Virus record (IMG/VR): IMGVR_UViG_3300047276_000331
Location: 1 to 25,845 of that record
Length of the DNA stretch: 25,845 nucleotides
Strand: one strand, 5' to 3'
Source of the DNA: a virus
Positions 13,103 through 20,413 of the stretch are shown in pieces. The notes under the pieces are model-generated. The model saw only the letters and a list, made by a program, of their open reading frames with translations. It searched no databases and was not told where the DNA came from. How positions within the stretch are numbered: the first letter of the stretch is position 1; each line of letters opens with the position of its first letter. The position numbers were made by a program, and so were the translations under genes.

Positions 13103-13105
13103 GGC

Positions 13106-13261
13106 TCAGGCCTCCCTCGCGGTCGAGAAGAACGGGGTGTGCGCCTTGCAGTTGGCGGCCAGCGCGTGGGCCTGCGCCTCTGCTTCGGTGGTGAAGGTGC
13201 GGTCGAGGTGGGCGACGTGCTCGCCGGTGTCGATGCGGTAGGTGCGGACGATGTAGGTCAT
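13106..13261 (-). CDS. Small hypothetical protein, 51 aa; first gene after leader D
   Basis: Starts MTYIVRTYRIDTGEHVAHLD at 13261, placed by leader D (GGAGTAACTGAC then ATG). A further upstream start at 13348 lies beyond the dyad and is rejected. It consists of two strands and a helix (TFTTEAEAQAHALAANCKAH). Function unknown. Confidence 0.75.
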   Translation of the reverse strand: MTYIVRTYRIDTGEHVAHLDRTFTTEAEAQAHALAANCKAHTPFFSTAREA

Positions 13262-13325
13262 GTCAGTTACTCCGTAAGTGCGTTGTTGATGACCTCTACA
13301 TAGCATTGCAATCAGGCATTGCAAC
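13262..13325 (-). promoter_or_regulatory. Leader D: dyad operator, promoter candidate and conserved 5' leader
   Basis: The dyad at 13306-13324 is the most symmetrical of the four: TTGCAAT-CAGGC-ATTGCAA with perfect 7-bp arms. On the minus strand TTGCAA is followed after 16 nt by TATGTA (-10-like), and ATCAACAACG starts 34 nt after TTGCAA. GGAGTAACTGAC then precedes the ATG at 13261. It lies in the divergent region shared with the rightward ATPase gene. Confidence 0.7.
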
Positions 13326-13412
13326 CCCCTAAATGCAAAAAAGCGCATGTGGTGTGGGGAAAGACAGACAAGGCATTTCTGACAACCCCTGATGTCTATC
13401 CAAACCTGCTAC

Positions 13413-13450
13413 TTGCGGTGGACAGACACTTCCTATATAGGCTGTCTGTC
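13413..13450 (+). promoter_or_regulatory. Rightward promoter candidate with flanking inverted repeat
   Basis: TTGCGG (13413-13418), 17 nt, TATAGG (13436-13441) make a sigma70-like promoter for the ATPase gene. The -10 lies in a CCTATATAGG palindrome and between inverted arms GACAGAC (13421-13427) and GTCTGTC (13444-13450). An additional GACAGAC is at 13363. The arrangement suggests an operator over the promoter; inferred. Confidence 0.5.
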
Positions 13451-13467
13451 AAATGAGGAGAATTGGC

Positions 13468-14574
13468 ATGTGGACAGGTAGTAAGGTTTGGCTCAACCCC
13501 GCAGAAGTGCTGGCCTCGGCGCATGAGAGGTACGACATCGTGGAGGGTTTGATCCCGGATCGCGGCGTGACGTGGATGTACGGCGCTTCGATGAGTTTCA
13601 AGACATTCGTGGCGATGTCAATCGCGGCTGCGGCGTCTACTGGCTCGGACTGGATGGGCCGCAAGACTGAGCAATGTATGGTGGTGTATGTTGGAGCGGA
13701 AGGTGGCATGTCGCTGCACGCGCGACGTGCGGGGGCTGAAATGACTGCAGGCAAGGCGGGCGCGCTGTGTGTTGCGACCGAGCGGCCTATGCTCGACACA
13801 CGTCTGGGGCAGATACGTCTGAGGGGCATCCTTCAGGGCCTTGTGGGTAACATTTTCGGGGATGCTGAGTACGGCGATGTGGAGGAGGACGCCGTGTTCA
13901 CAGGCGCCTTCTCGGCTTACACGCCAGACGATAGCTTCGATGACGGCGGGGCGCAGGCGGTACTGGTGGTTGTCGATACTTACTCACAGACGTCCGGGGG
14001 CGACGACAAGGCCAATGTCAGCGCGTACATCAAAGGGCTTAGAGACATGATCGAGGACGCGCAAGCGAGCAGCGACTGGCGCTTGTCTTTTCTGGTTGTG
14101 GACCACGCCACGAAGGCGGGAGGGAGCTACATGGGCAGCGTTGCCAAACTAAACGATGTGGACAGCCAGATTGAGGTGGTCCGCAATGCTTCAACGAACC
14201 GTGCCACGGTTTATCACCGCAAAGTGAAGGACGGGATCGAGAGCGAGCCGCTCACGATTGAGCTGACCCCAAAGGTGCTGGGTGATTACGTTGACGCGTA
14301 CGGCAAGCCTATCACTACGCTGGTCGCCAAGGACGGGACCAAGGCCGCGAAGATCGCTGAGCTGGCGGAGGGCAAGGCTGGTGTGCTTTTGACCCTACTG
14401 GAGGATGAGGGCGGTCGCTGTGAAGACGAGACGCTCCGCAAGATGTTCGCGGCGCACAATTCGAATGAGGGCATAAAGCCAGAGAGCGTAGCGCGGGCGT
14501 ACAAGCGGGCGAAAGAAAACTTACAGGAGGCTGCGGTCATCGCGGTGGAGGGAGACACGCTCCTCGCGCTGTAG
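13468..14574 (+). CDS. RepA-type (AAA_25-like) ATPase, stand-alone
   Basis: A 368-aa P-loop ATPase. Start at 13468 is set by AGGAG 7 nt upstream; an ATG at 13453 overlaps that site. The Walker A is atypical, GASMSFKT (39-46), with Phe where Gly normally precedes Lys; SFKS/SFKT loops do occur in phage RepA-like proteins. Walker B is AVLVVVDTYSQ (from 164), followed by VVDHATKAG (210-218), parallel to VHHAGKD of the primase-helicase. The C-terminal 80 residues look like a winged-helix region. It has no primase domain. It is the only early-type gene pointing right and is flanked by GGACA/TGTCTGTC repeats. Likely a helicase loader, replication initiator or DNA-remodelling ATPase; the exact role is unknown. 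Confidence 0.85.
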   Translation: MWTGSKVWLNPAEVLASAHERYDIVEGLIPDRGVTWMYGASMSFKTFVAMSIAAAASTGSDWMGRKTEQCMVVYVGAEGGMSLHARRAGAEMTAGKAGALCVATERPMLDTRLGQIRLRGILQGLVGNIFGDAEYGDVEEDAVFTGAFSAYTPDDSFDDGGAQAVLVVVDTYSQTSGGDDKANVSAYIKGLRDMIEDAQASSDWRLSFLVVDHATKAGGSYMGSVAKLNDVDSQIEVVRNASTNRATVYHRKVKDGIESEPLTIELTPKVLGDYVDAYGKPITTLVAKDGTKAAKIAELAEGKAGVLLTLLEDEGGRCEDETLRKMFAAHNSNEGIKPESVARAYKRAKENLQEAAVIAVEGDTLLAL

Positions 14575-14576
14575 TC

Positions 14577-14643
14577 GGACAAGGACATGGACACCACCCC
14601 CCTCCCCCTAAAGGGGAGGGGTGGTTGTCTGTCCGGCTGTCTG
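14577..14643. other. GGACA repeats and large GC-rich hairpin after the ATPase gene
   Basis: Right after the stop, GGACA occurs three times at 6-nt spacing (14577-14592). Then CCACCCC...TCCCC pairs with GGGGAGGGGTGG around a short AU loop (about 14594-14623) with a two-C bulge. TGTCTGTCC follows at 14626-14634 and a TGTCTGG further on. No U-tract follows, so it is not a standard intrinsic terminator; it may block transcription by structure or be a protein-binding site. Confidence 0.6.
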
Positions 14644-14711
14644 GTCGGTATCAGGAGGTATTTGTAAAAAATTGCAAGTTGCTTGTTGGAACCCCCTCGA
14701 ACCGGATGCCC

Positions 14712-14768
14712 TTGCGCTTCGCCCCGATCGAGCGTATCTTGTCTCGTGACACTGGAAGCCCTGTCACG
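14712..14768 (+). promoter_or_regulatory. Candidate late promoter plus 7-bp inverted repeat
   Basis: TTGCGC (14712-14717), 17 nt, TATCTT (14735-14740) is a plausible sigma70-type promoter for the packaging and head genes. Overlapping the expected start is CGTGACA (14745-14751), 10 nt, TGTCACG (14762-14768), a perfect inverted repeat that could be an operator or a 5' hairpin. The small terminase begins 19 nt further on. Confidence 0.5.
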
Positions 14769-14786
14769 TTTACGGAGCAAGCAGCC

Positions 14787-15263
14787 ATGGCCCGAAGGGC
14801 TACGAAGAGAACCCCAGAGATCATCGAAGAGATCATCGACGGCGTTGCCAACGGCGTGCCTCTGCGCGAGGTGTGCAGGCGTGATGGCATGCCGAATTGG
14901 CGCACTGTGTATGATTGGTTGGAGGCCGACGAGGAGTTCGCTGCACGGTTCGCGCGTGCGCGCGACATTGGCTTCGACGCCATCGCCGAGGACATTTTGC
15001 AAAATGTCGACAGCGTGCCTGCGCAGGGCGAATACATCCAGCGCAGCAAGTTGCAGGTCGAGACACGCTTGAAGCTCCTCGCCAAGTGGTCGCCGAAGAA
15101 GTACGGCGACAAGCAGACGGTCGACGTCGGCAACAAAGAGGGCGAGACGCTCAAGGTCGACAGCAACGTCGACAAGGTCGCCCTGACGCTGGCCCTCGCC
15201 AAGGCCATACGCGGCGAGGAGGTCGAGCTGCCTCCGATCGACGACGCAAAGGACATCCTGTGA
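14787..15263 (+). CDS. terS: Terminase small subunit
   Basis: A 158-aa protein starting MARRATKRTPEIIEEIIDGV (GGAG upstream). The N-terminal helix-turn-helix is visible as GVPLREVCRRDGMPNWRTVY followed by DWLEADEEFAARFARAR, the typical terminase small subunit DNA-binding module ('SL..iCr..gmP...tvy.Wl'). The centre (QRSKLQVETRLKLLAKWSPKKYGDK) is the usual oligomerisation/second segment. It recognises the phage packaging site and hands DNA to the large subunit. Earlier possible starts in the same frame lack a good ribosome site. First gene of the late operon. Confidence 0.9.
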   Translation: MARRATKRTPEIIEEIIDGVANGVPLREVCRRDGMPNWRTVYDWLEADEEFAARFARARDIGFDAIAEDILQNVDSVPAQGEYIQRSKLQVETRLKLLAKWSPKKYGDKQTVDVGNKEGETLKVDSNVDKVALTLALAKAIRGEEVELPPIDDAKDIL

Positions 15264-15586
15264 TCTATCGCCGCAAAGAAGCGGAGCTGGTTCGCACCGG
15301 GCTCAACGTCATGTGGGAGCCGAAGGCTAAGGGCGCGATCCTGCGCACGCCGTGGTTCAGTTGGTACATAAGCTGGAACAGGCACACGCGCCGCGTGCAC
15401 TTCTCCCTGCCGCACGGCGTCAACTGGCGCGCACCGCTCGGCCCATGGCGTCGGATCCACGAGCTGGAACGCGAAGTGCGTGCGCTCGATCGCGCGCTGC
15501 ACGACGCGAACGATCGCTACGACAAGATCCGCGAGACCAATCTGCAACTGCGCGACGCGCTTAGCCTCTACAGGAAGGGTGGATGA
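15260..15586 (+). CDS. Hypothetical protein, 108 aa, between terminase subunits
   Basis: A GTG start overlaps the small terminase stop (GTGA) with AAGGA upstream; the stop overlaps the next ATG (ATGA). The N-terminal half is basic and Trp-rich (VMWEPKAKGAILRTPWFSWY then ISWNRHTRRVHFSLPHGVNW). The C-terminal half is a coiled coil (RIHELEREVRALDRALHDAN). Perhaps a packaging accessory or DNA-binding protein; no family recognised. Confidence 0.75.
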   Translation: MIYRRKEAELVRTGLNVMWEPKAKGAILRTPWFSWYISWNRHTRRVHFSLPHGVNWRAPLGPWRRIHELEREVRALDRALHDANDRYDKIRETNLQLRDALSLYRKGG

Positions 15587-15837
15587 CGGCAGACCTGAAA
15601 GTTGTCGGCGAGATCAACCCGCCAGCCTACAAGGATCCGGTCAAGATGCTGCGCAATCTGGCCGACGCGATCGAGGCAGGCGAGTACGGCGAGATCGACG
15701 CCATCGCCGTCGTCAGCGCGTCAGAGTACGGCATCGATACCTTCTCGGGCGGCAAGCAGTGCGGCATGCACGCGACCGCCTTCCTCTTCGGCGCGGCGCA
15801 CCAAGCCCTTCTGCAGTTGCCCTTCGACAGCATATGA
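15583..15837 (+). CDS. Small conserved phage protein, 84 aa
   Basis: MTADLKVVGEINPPAYKDPV opening, then MLRNLADAIEAGEYGEIDAI followed by AVVSASEYGIDTFSGGKQCG and a helix AFLFGAAHQALLQL. The 'LADxIEAGEYG...' pattern is known from small proteins in phage late or accessory clusters, without function. AGGAAGGGTGG upstream; stop overlaps the large terminase start (ATGA). Confidence 0.78.
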   Translation: MTADLKVVGEINPPAYKDPVKMLRNLADAIEAGEYGEIDAIAVVSASEYGIDTFSGGKQCGMHATAFLFGAAHQALLQLPFDSI

Positions 15838-17285
15838 CCGAAGCCGCTGCCCTCCTTGAACGTCTCACGCCTGAGCAGCGCGTCCATCTGGACTGGCAGC
15901 GGCGCTGGCGTGACACGGCGCGCAAGACGCAGAAGATACCCAAGGGTGACTGGACAGAGTGTGGCATCCTCGCCGGTCGCGGCTTCGGCAAGACGCGCGT
16001 CGGTGCCGAGTGGATCTGCCGCGAAGTGTACGAGGATCCGAGCGGCTTCGATAGCTGCGTCATCGCCCCGACCTATCAGGACGTCAAGTTCACCTGCTTC
16101 GAGGGCGAGAGCGGCATCCTGTCCGTCCTGCCGCCCGAGCTACTGGTAGAATACAACAAGTCAGACATCCTCATCCGCATGCGCAACGTCGCGGGCGGTG
16201 TCAGCACGATACGCGGCTTCACCGCAGAGAAGCCAGAGCGTCTGCGCGGGCCGCAGCACTGCCGTGGCTGGTTCGACGAGCTGGCCGCGTGGCAGTATGA
16301 TCAGGACACTTGGGACATGGCGATGTTCGGCATGCGTCTGGGCGACAAGCCGCAGGTGCTGTGGACGACGACGCCCAAGCCGAAGGAGATGATCCGCAAG
16401 CTCAGTGTCCCCGCGCCGGGGCGCATCATCGTGCGCGGCTCGACCTTCGACAACAAGGCCAACCTGCCGGACAGCTTCTTCAAGCAGCTTGAGCAATACG
16501 AGGGCACGACGCTGGGCAGGCAGGAGCTGTATGGCGAACTGATCGACCCGGAAGAAAGCGGCATCATCAGGCGGAGCTGGTTCAGGCTCTGGCCCGCGAA
16601 GAACCCGCTGCCCAAGTTCGACTGGATCATCATGTCACTCGACACGGCCTACACCGAGAAGTCGATCGACAAGAAGGGCGACCCGGATCCGACGGCGTGC
16701 GGCGTATGGGGCGTATTCACGCACGAGAAGCGCAGCAACGTCATGCTGCTCGACTGCTGGGAAGACCACCTCGGCTTGCCCGAGCTCATGCGTCGCGTGA
16801 AACGCGAGCTGAACACGCCATACGGCGAGGACGACGACACCGCCCTGATCAAGCCGCTCTTCGGCAGCGCCAAGCCGATGACCAGCGGACGTAAGCCCGA
16901 CATCCTGCTGATCGAGGACAAGGGCAGCGGCATCAGCCTGCGCCAGATGCTGGCCGAGAGCGGCATCGAGGCATACGCCTACAACCCGGGCCGGGCGGAC
17001 AAGCTGAGCCGCCTGCACATCGTCAGCCCGATCTTCGCGCAGAAGCGCGTCTGGCTCCCCGAGAGCGAGAAAAATGCAGGCAGGCCGCGCACTTGGTGCG
17101 ACCCCGTCGTGACGCAGCTCTGCTCGTTTACGGGCGAGGGAAGCATCAAGCACGACGACCACGTCGACCAGACGACACAGGCGATGAGGCTGTGCATGGA
17201 CAAAGGCCTCATCAAGCTGATAAAAGACACACCGATCATCGCACCGCCGCCTAAGTTCGGCGGGGCCAACCCGTACGCCGCGTGA
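15834..17285 (+). CDS. terL: Terminase large subunit (packaging ATPase and nuclease)
   Basis: A 483-aa protein. ATPase domain: Walker A AGRGFGKTR (47-55), Walker B GWFDELAAW (D148, catalytic E149), coupling motif TTTPKP (178-183). Nuclease domain (RNase H-like): D270 in IMSLDTAYT, E361 region in ILLIEDKGSG, and the D441/D442 pair in HDDHVDQ. It pumps DNA into the prohead at the portal and cuts concatemers. Length is normal for the family. The ATG at 15834 overlaps the previous stop; a longer open frame upstream is out of context. 11 nt separate it from the portal gene. Confidence 0.96.
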   Translation: MTEAAALLERLTPEQRVHLDWQRRWRDTARKTQKIPKGDWTECGILAGRGFGKTRVGAEWICREVYEDPSGFDSCVIAPTYQDVKFTCFEGESGILSVLPPELLVEYNKSDILIRMRNVAGGVSTIRGFTAEKPERLRGPQHCRGWFDELAAWQYDQDTWDMAMFGMRLGDKPQVLWTTTPKPKEMIRKLSVPAPGRIIVRGSTFDNKANLPDSFFKQLEQYEGTTLGRQELYGELIDPEESGIIRRSWFRLWPAKNPLPKFDWIIMSLDTAYTEKSIDKKGDPDPTACGVWGVFTHEKRSNVMLLDCWEDHLGLPELMRRVKRELNTPYGEDDDTALIKPLFGSAKPMTSGRKPDILLIEDKGSGISLRQMLAESGIEAYAYNPGRADKLSRLHIVSPIFAQKRVWLPESEKNAGRPRTWCDPVVTQLCSFTGEGSIKHDDHVDQTTQAMRLCMDKGLIKLIKDTPIIAPPPKFGGANPYAA

Positions 17286-17296
17286 AGGACGGACCC

Positions 17297-19873
17297 ATGG
17301 ACGAAGACGAGATGCCAGAAGGCGAATACATCGAGGTCGACGCGGCCAGCGATGACGTTGAGGACACCGAGGACGGCGGCGCGATCGTCCGCTTCGAGGA
17401 CGAGGAGCAGCCTGAAGGGCAGGGCGAGTTCTACGCCAACCTCGCCGAGACGATGACCGAGCCGGAACTGTCCACCATCTCCAGCCGCTTCCTCGACATG
17501 GTCAGCAAGGACAAGGAAGCGCGCAAGAAGCGCGACGAGCAATACGAGGAAGGCCTGCGTCGCACTGGTCTGGGCGATGACGCACCGGGCGGTGCGCAGT
17601 TCAGCGGCGCGAGCAAGGTCGTGCACCCGATGCTGACCGAGGCGTGCGTCGACTTCGCGGCGCGTGCGATGAAGGAAATCTTCCCCGCAGGCGGCCCGGC
17701 CAAGGACTTCATCCCGGGCAACAACCCCGACGCAAAGAAGATCGCCAAGGCCAAGCGCAAGACCAACCTGCTCAACTGGCAGATGACGGTGCAGTGCCCC
17801 GAGGTCCGCGCTGAGCTGGAGCAGCTCATGACGCAGGTGCCGCTGGGCGGCGCGCAATACCTCAAGCTGGGCTGGGACGAGCGACGCAACCGCCCGAACT
17901 TCCTGTTCGTCGCGATCGACGACATGTACCTGCCCTACGCGGCCACCAACTTCTACACGGCGCAGCGCAAGACGCACGTCCAGTACCTGACGCAGCTCGA
18001 CTACGAGGAGCGCGTAAAGTCTGGCATGTATCGCGACGTCGACCTTGCCCCCGTGGGCATGGAGCCCGAGCTGTCCGGTGCGGGCAAGGCGAACGACAAG
18101 ATCGAGGGGCGCGACCAGTCTTCGTACAACGAGGACGGCCTGCGCACGGTCTACGAGATCTACGCCATCGCCGACATCGGCGAGGAAGTGGGCGCGGCTC
18201 CATACATCATCACGATCGACAAGCCGACCGGCAAGGTGCTTGCGATTTATCGCAACTGGGACGAGGACGACGACACGCAGGAAGAGCTGCAGTGGTTCGT
18301 CGAATACCCCTTCATCCCGTGGCGCGGCGCATACCCGATCGGCCTGCCGCACATGATTGGCGGCCTGAGCGCTGCTGCCACCGGCTCGCTGCGCGCACTG
18401 CTCGACGCTGCGCACATCAGCAACACGCCCGCAGGCCTCAAGCTCAAGGGCGCGAAGATCGGCGGCCAGTCTGAAGCCCCGGTGCCGGGCGAGATCCGCG
18501 AGATCGAGGGCGGCCTGAACGTCGACGACATCCGCAAGATCTTCATGCCGATGCCTTACAACCCGCCCAACCCGGTGCTGTTCCAGCTCCTCGGCTTCTT
18601 GGTCGACGCGGGTAAGCAGGTCGTGCGCACGTCGATGGACAACATCGCCGATCAGAACCCGAACGCTCCGGTGGGCACGACGCTCGCCAACATCGAGCAG
18701 GGTCTGGTCGTCTACTCATCGATCCATGGCCGCCTGCACGACGCCATGGCGCGCATGCTGCGCATCCTGCATCGCCTGAACGCGATGAACCTCGACGACG
18801 AGCGTCTAGAGAAGGAAGCGGGCGAGGAACTGGCGACGCGCGAGGACTTCGAAGGCCCGCTCGACGTGGTGCCGGTCAGCGACCCGAACATCTTCAGCGA
18901 GGCGCAGCGCTTCGCCCAGATCCAAGCCGTGTCGCAGCGCTCTGCGGCGATGCCGCAGATATACAACCAGCGCAAGGTCGAGGAGCGCATCCTCGAAACG
19001 CTGAAGATCCCCGACTGGGAAGAGCTGCTCAACCCGGCAGTGGAGCCGGAAGAGCAGAACGCCGTCAGCGAGAACGTAGCAGCAGCTCTGGGCCGCCCCA
19101 TCGTGGCCTTCCCCAAGCAGGACCACATCGCGCACCTGAAGACGCACCTCGGCTTCCTGCTCAACCCGATGCTGGGTGGCGGGCCGCTCTTTGCGCAGAC
19201 GTTCATGCCGGGCATCATCAACCACCTCAAGGAGCACGTCGCCTTGTGGTACATGCGCGCCACCATGGATCTGGCTGAGAGCAACGCCGACGTGGACGTC
19301 GACTTCGACGAGCTGGGCAAGGAAGAGCACAGCGACGCCGACCTGCGTGCATTTGACCGCATGTTGGCCGAGGCATCGACCGTGGTCAGCGAGGCGGCTG
19401 GTGACGTCTTCGCCGATTTGCCCCCGATCATTGCGCAGGTGCAGCAGTTCATCGCCCAGAACCAGCCTCCCGCTCCGATGGATCCGAGCCAAGTCGCGGC
19501 CCAGACCGCGCAGCAGCGTATGCAGATCGACAGCCAGCGTATGCAACTCGAAGGCCAGAAGTTGCAGCAGTCTGCAGCGATGGAGCAGGCACGCATGCAG
19601 CAGCAGGCAGCGCTTGAGCAGCAGAAGATCGAGCTGCAGCAGCAGATGGCACAGCTCGACATGCAACTTGAGCAGTTCAAGGCGCAGCAGGACATGGTCA
19701 AGATCGCCATGCAGCAGGACCGCGAGGACGAGCGCACCGCCGCTGAGATCCAAGCCAAGATGGCGATGAACCAAGCAGACAACGAGACCGCCATGACGCT
19801 TGCCGAGATGGAAGCGCTGAGCGGCGAGAAGTTCGCGGTGTCCACGGGCACCGGGATCAATCCGCAGCCGTAA
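17297..19873 (+). CDS. Portal protein with long Gln/Met-rich C-terminal coiled coil
   Basis: An 858-aa portal, longer than most. AAGGA precedes the ATG at 17297; a GTG at 17282 overlapping the terminase stop lacks a ribosome site. Residues 1-50 are highly acidic. The core (about 55-640) carries portal-like segments (GASKVVHPMLTEACVDFAAR; YPFIPWRGAYPIGLPHMIGG; VRTSMDNIADQNPNAPVGTT). The last 170 residues form a Gln-, Met- and Ala-rich helix (QQRMQIDSQRMQLEGQKLQQ and so on) that may build a tall C-terminal barrel, as in P22-type portals. Twelve copies form the DNA channel at one capsid vertex. Family call is by sequence pattern and gene order. Confidence 0.88.
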   Translation: MDEDEMPEGEYIEVDAASDDVEDTEDGGAIVRFEDEEQPEGQGEFYANLAETMTEPELSTISSRFLDMVSKDKEARKKRDEQYEEGLRRTGLGDDAPGGAQFSGASKVVHPMLTEACVDFAARAMKEIFPAGGPAKDFIPGNNPDAKKIAKAKRKTNLLNWQMTVQCPEVRAELEQLMTQVPLGGAQYLKLGWDERRNRPNFLFVAIDDMYLPYAATNFYTAQRKTHVQYLTQLDYEERVKSGMYRDVDLAPVGMEPELSGAGKANDKIEGRDQSSYNEDGLRTVYEIYAIADIGEEVGAAPYIITIDKPTGKVLAIYRNWDEDDDTQEELQWFVEYPFIPWRGAYPIGLPHMIGGLSAAATGSLRALLDAAHISNTPAGLKLKGAKIGGQSEAPVPGEIREIEGGLNVDDIRKIFMPMPYNPPNPVLFQLLGFLVDAGKQVVRTSMDNIADQNPNAPVGTTLANIEQGLVVYSSIHGRLHDAMARMLRILHRLNAMNLDDERLEKEAGEELATREDFEGPLDVVPVSDPNIFSEAQRFAQIQAVSQRSAAMPQIYNQRKVEERILETLKIPDWEELLNPAVEPEEQNAVSENVAAALGRPIVAFPKQDHIAHLKTHLGFLLNPMLGGGPLFAQTFMPGIINHLKEHVALWYMRATMDLAESNADVDVDFDELGKEEHSDADLRAFDRMLAEASTVVSEAAGDVFADLPPIIAQVQQFIAQNQPPAPMDPSQVAAQTAQQRMQIDSQRMQLEGQKLQQSAAMEQARMQQQAALEQQKIELQQQMAQLDMQLEQFKAQQDMVKIAMQQDREDERTAAEIQAKMAMNQADNETAMTLAEMEALSGEKFAVSTGTGINPQP

Positions 19874-19883
19874 GGAATTACAC

Positions 19884-20060
19884 ATGGCAAAAGCACCAAA
19901 GAAAACGCAGCCCGCCGCTGACAAACCAGCAGCCCAGATCATCACGATCACGGAAGACGCGGTGCTCACCCTAACCCCGGTCATCGAGGCCGTGGTCAAC
20001 AAAGCCCCTGCCACCAGCGAGCGCGCACGCCTGCTGACCATGGGCCAGAAGAAGGACTGA
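19884..20060 (+). CDS. Tiny protein after the portal, 58 aa
   Basis: MAKAPKKTQPAADKPAAQII opening (Lys/Pro/Ala-rich, likely disordered), then a short helix-like VLTLTPVIEAVVNKAP and the tail ARLLTMGQKKD. TAAGGA upstream. It shares the C-terminal LLxMGQ motif with the next gene. Function unknown; position suggests a head-assembly part. Confidence 0.72.
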   Translation: MAKAPKKTQPAADKPAAQIITITEDAVLTLTPVIEAVVNKAPATSERARLLTMGQKKD

Positions 20061-20065
20061 TCGAC

Positions 20066-20206
20066 ATGGCCAAGAACGACGCGTCCCTGAGCAAGGGCAA
20101 AGAAACCGGCAGCATCAATGCAGACAACACCAACCTGCACAAGCTTCTGAAGATGGGCCAGTCGCCCAAGTTCGAAGTGTCAGGCAGCAAGAAGACGCCT
20201 GCATGA
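20066..20206 (+). CDS. Tiny protein with LLKMGQ motif, 46 aa
   Basis: MAKNDASLSKGKETGSINAD opening, then NTNLHKLLKMGQSPKFEVSG. Polar and probably disordered outside the short helix. AAGGA upstream; the stop overlaps the next ATG (ATGA). It resembles the previous gene at the LLxMGQ segment. Function unknown. Confidence 0.7.
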   Translation: MAKNDASLSKGKETGSINADNTNLHKLLKMGQSPKFEVSGSKKTPA

Positions 20207-20394
20207 GAATAACTGACTTCCTGCAGCGTCTCGACGTCGAGCAGAACAAGCTCGCGCATGAGGCGCTGCAGAAGCCACAGCAAGGCGAGTTCCACTACGG
20301 GAAGGCAGTTGGGATGTACGCCGGACTTGAACTAGCGAAGACCGCGTTGCTTGAACTCATCGACGAGAAAGAGCGGCGCGACTTCGACCTCTAA
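20203..20394 (+). CDS. Small helical protein, 63 aa
   Basis: MRITDFLQRLDVEQNKLAHE through KAVGMYAGLELAKTALLELI; a two-helix protein with a 'GxxxGMYAGLExAKxxLLEL' hairpin. It follows the previous gene with a 4-nt overlap and lies 19 nt before the GroES-like gene. Related small helical proteins are common after phage portals. Function unknown. Confidence 0.75.
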   Translation: MRITDFLQRLDVEQNKLAHEALQKPQQGEFHYGKAVGMYAGLELAKTALLELIDEKERRDFDL

Positions 20395-20413
20395 CCTGCA
20401 GAAAGGAGCGAAT

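Noticed and set aside
14594-14623. Rho-independent terminator after the ATPase gene
   Set aside because: Strong GC stem but no U-tract; kept only as a structured element.
14670-14690. Fifth copy of the TTGCAA dyad (AAATTGCAAGTTGC)
   Set aside because: Only one half-site, no ATCAGCAACG box, wrong strand context.
17282-17296. GTG start for the portal overlapping the terminase stop
   Set aside because: No ribosome site; the ATG at 17297 has AAGGA at a good distance.
16979-18415. Long open frame antisense to the terminase and portal genes (478 codons)
   Set aside because: Shadow of high-GC codon usage; no ribosome site, no recognisable motif, and the sense strand carries certain genes.
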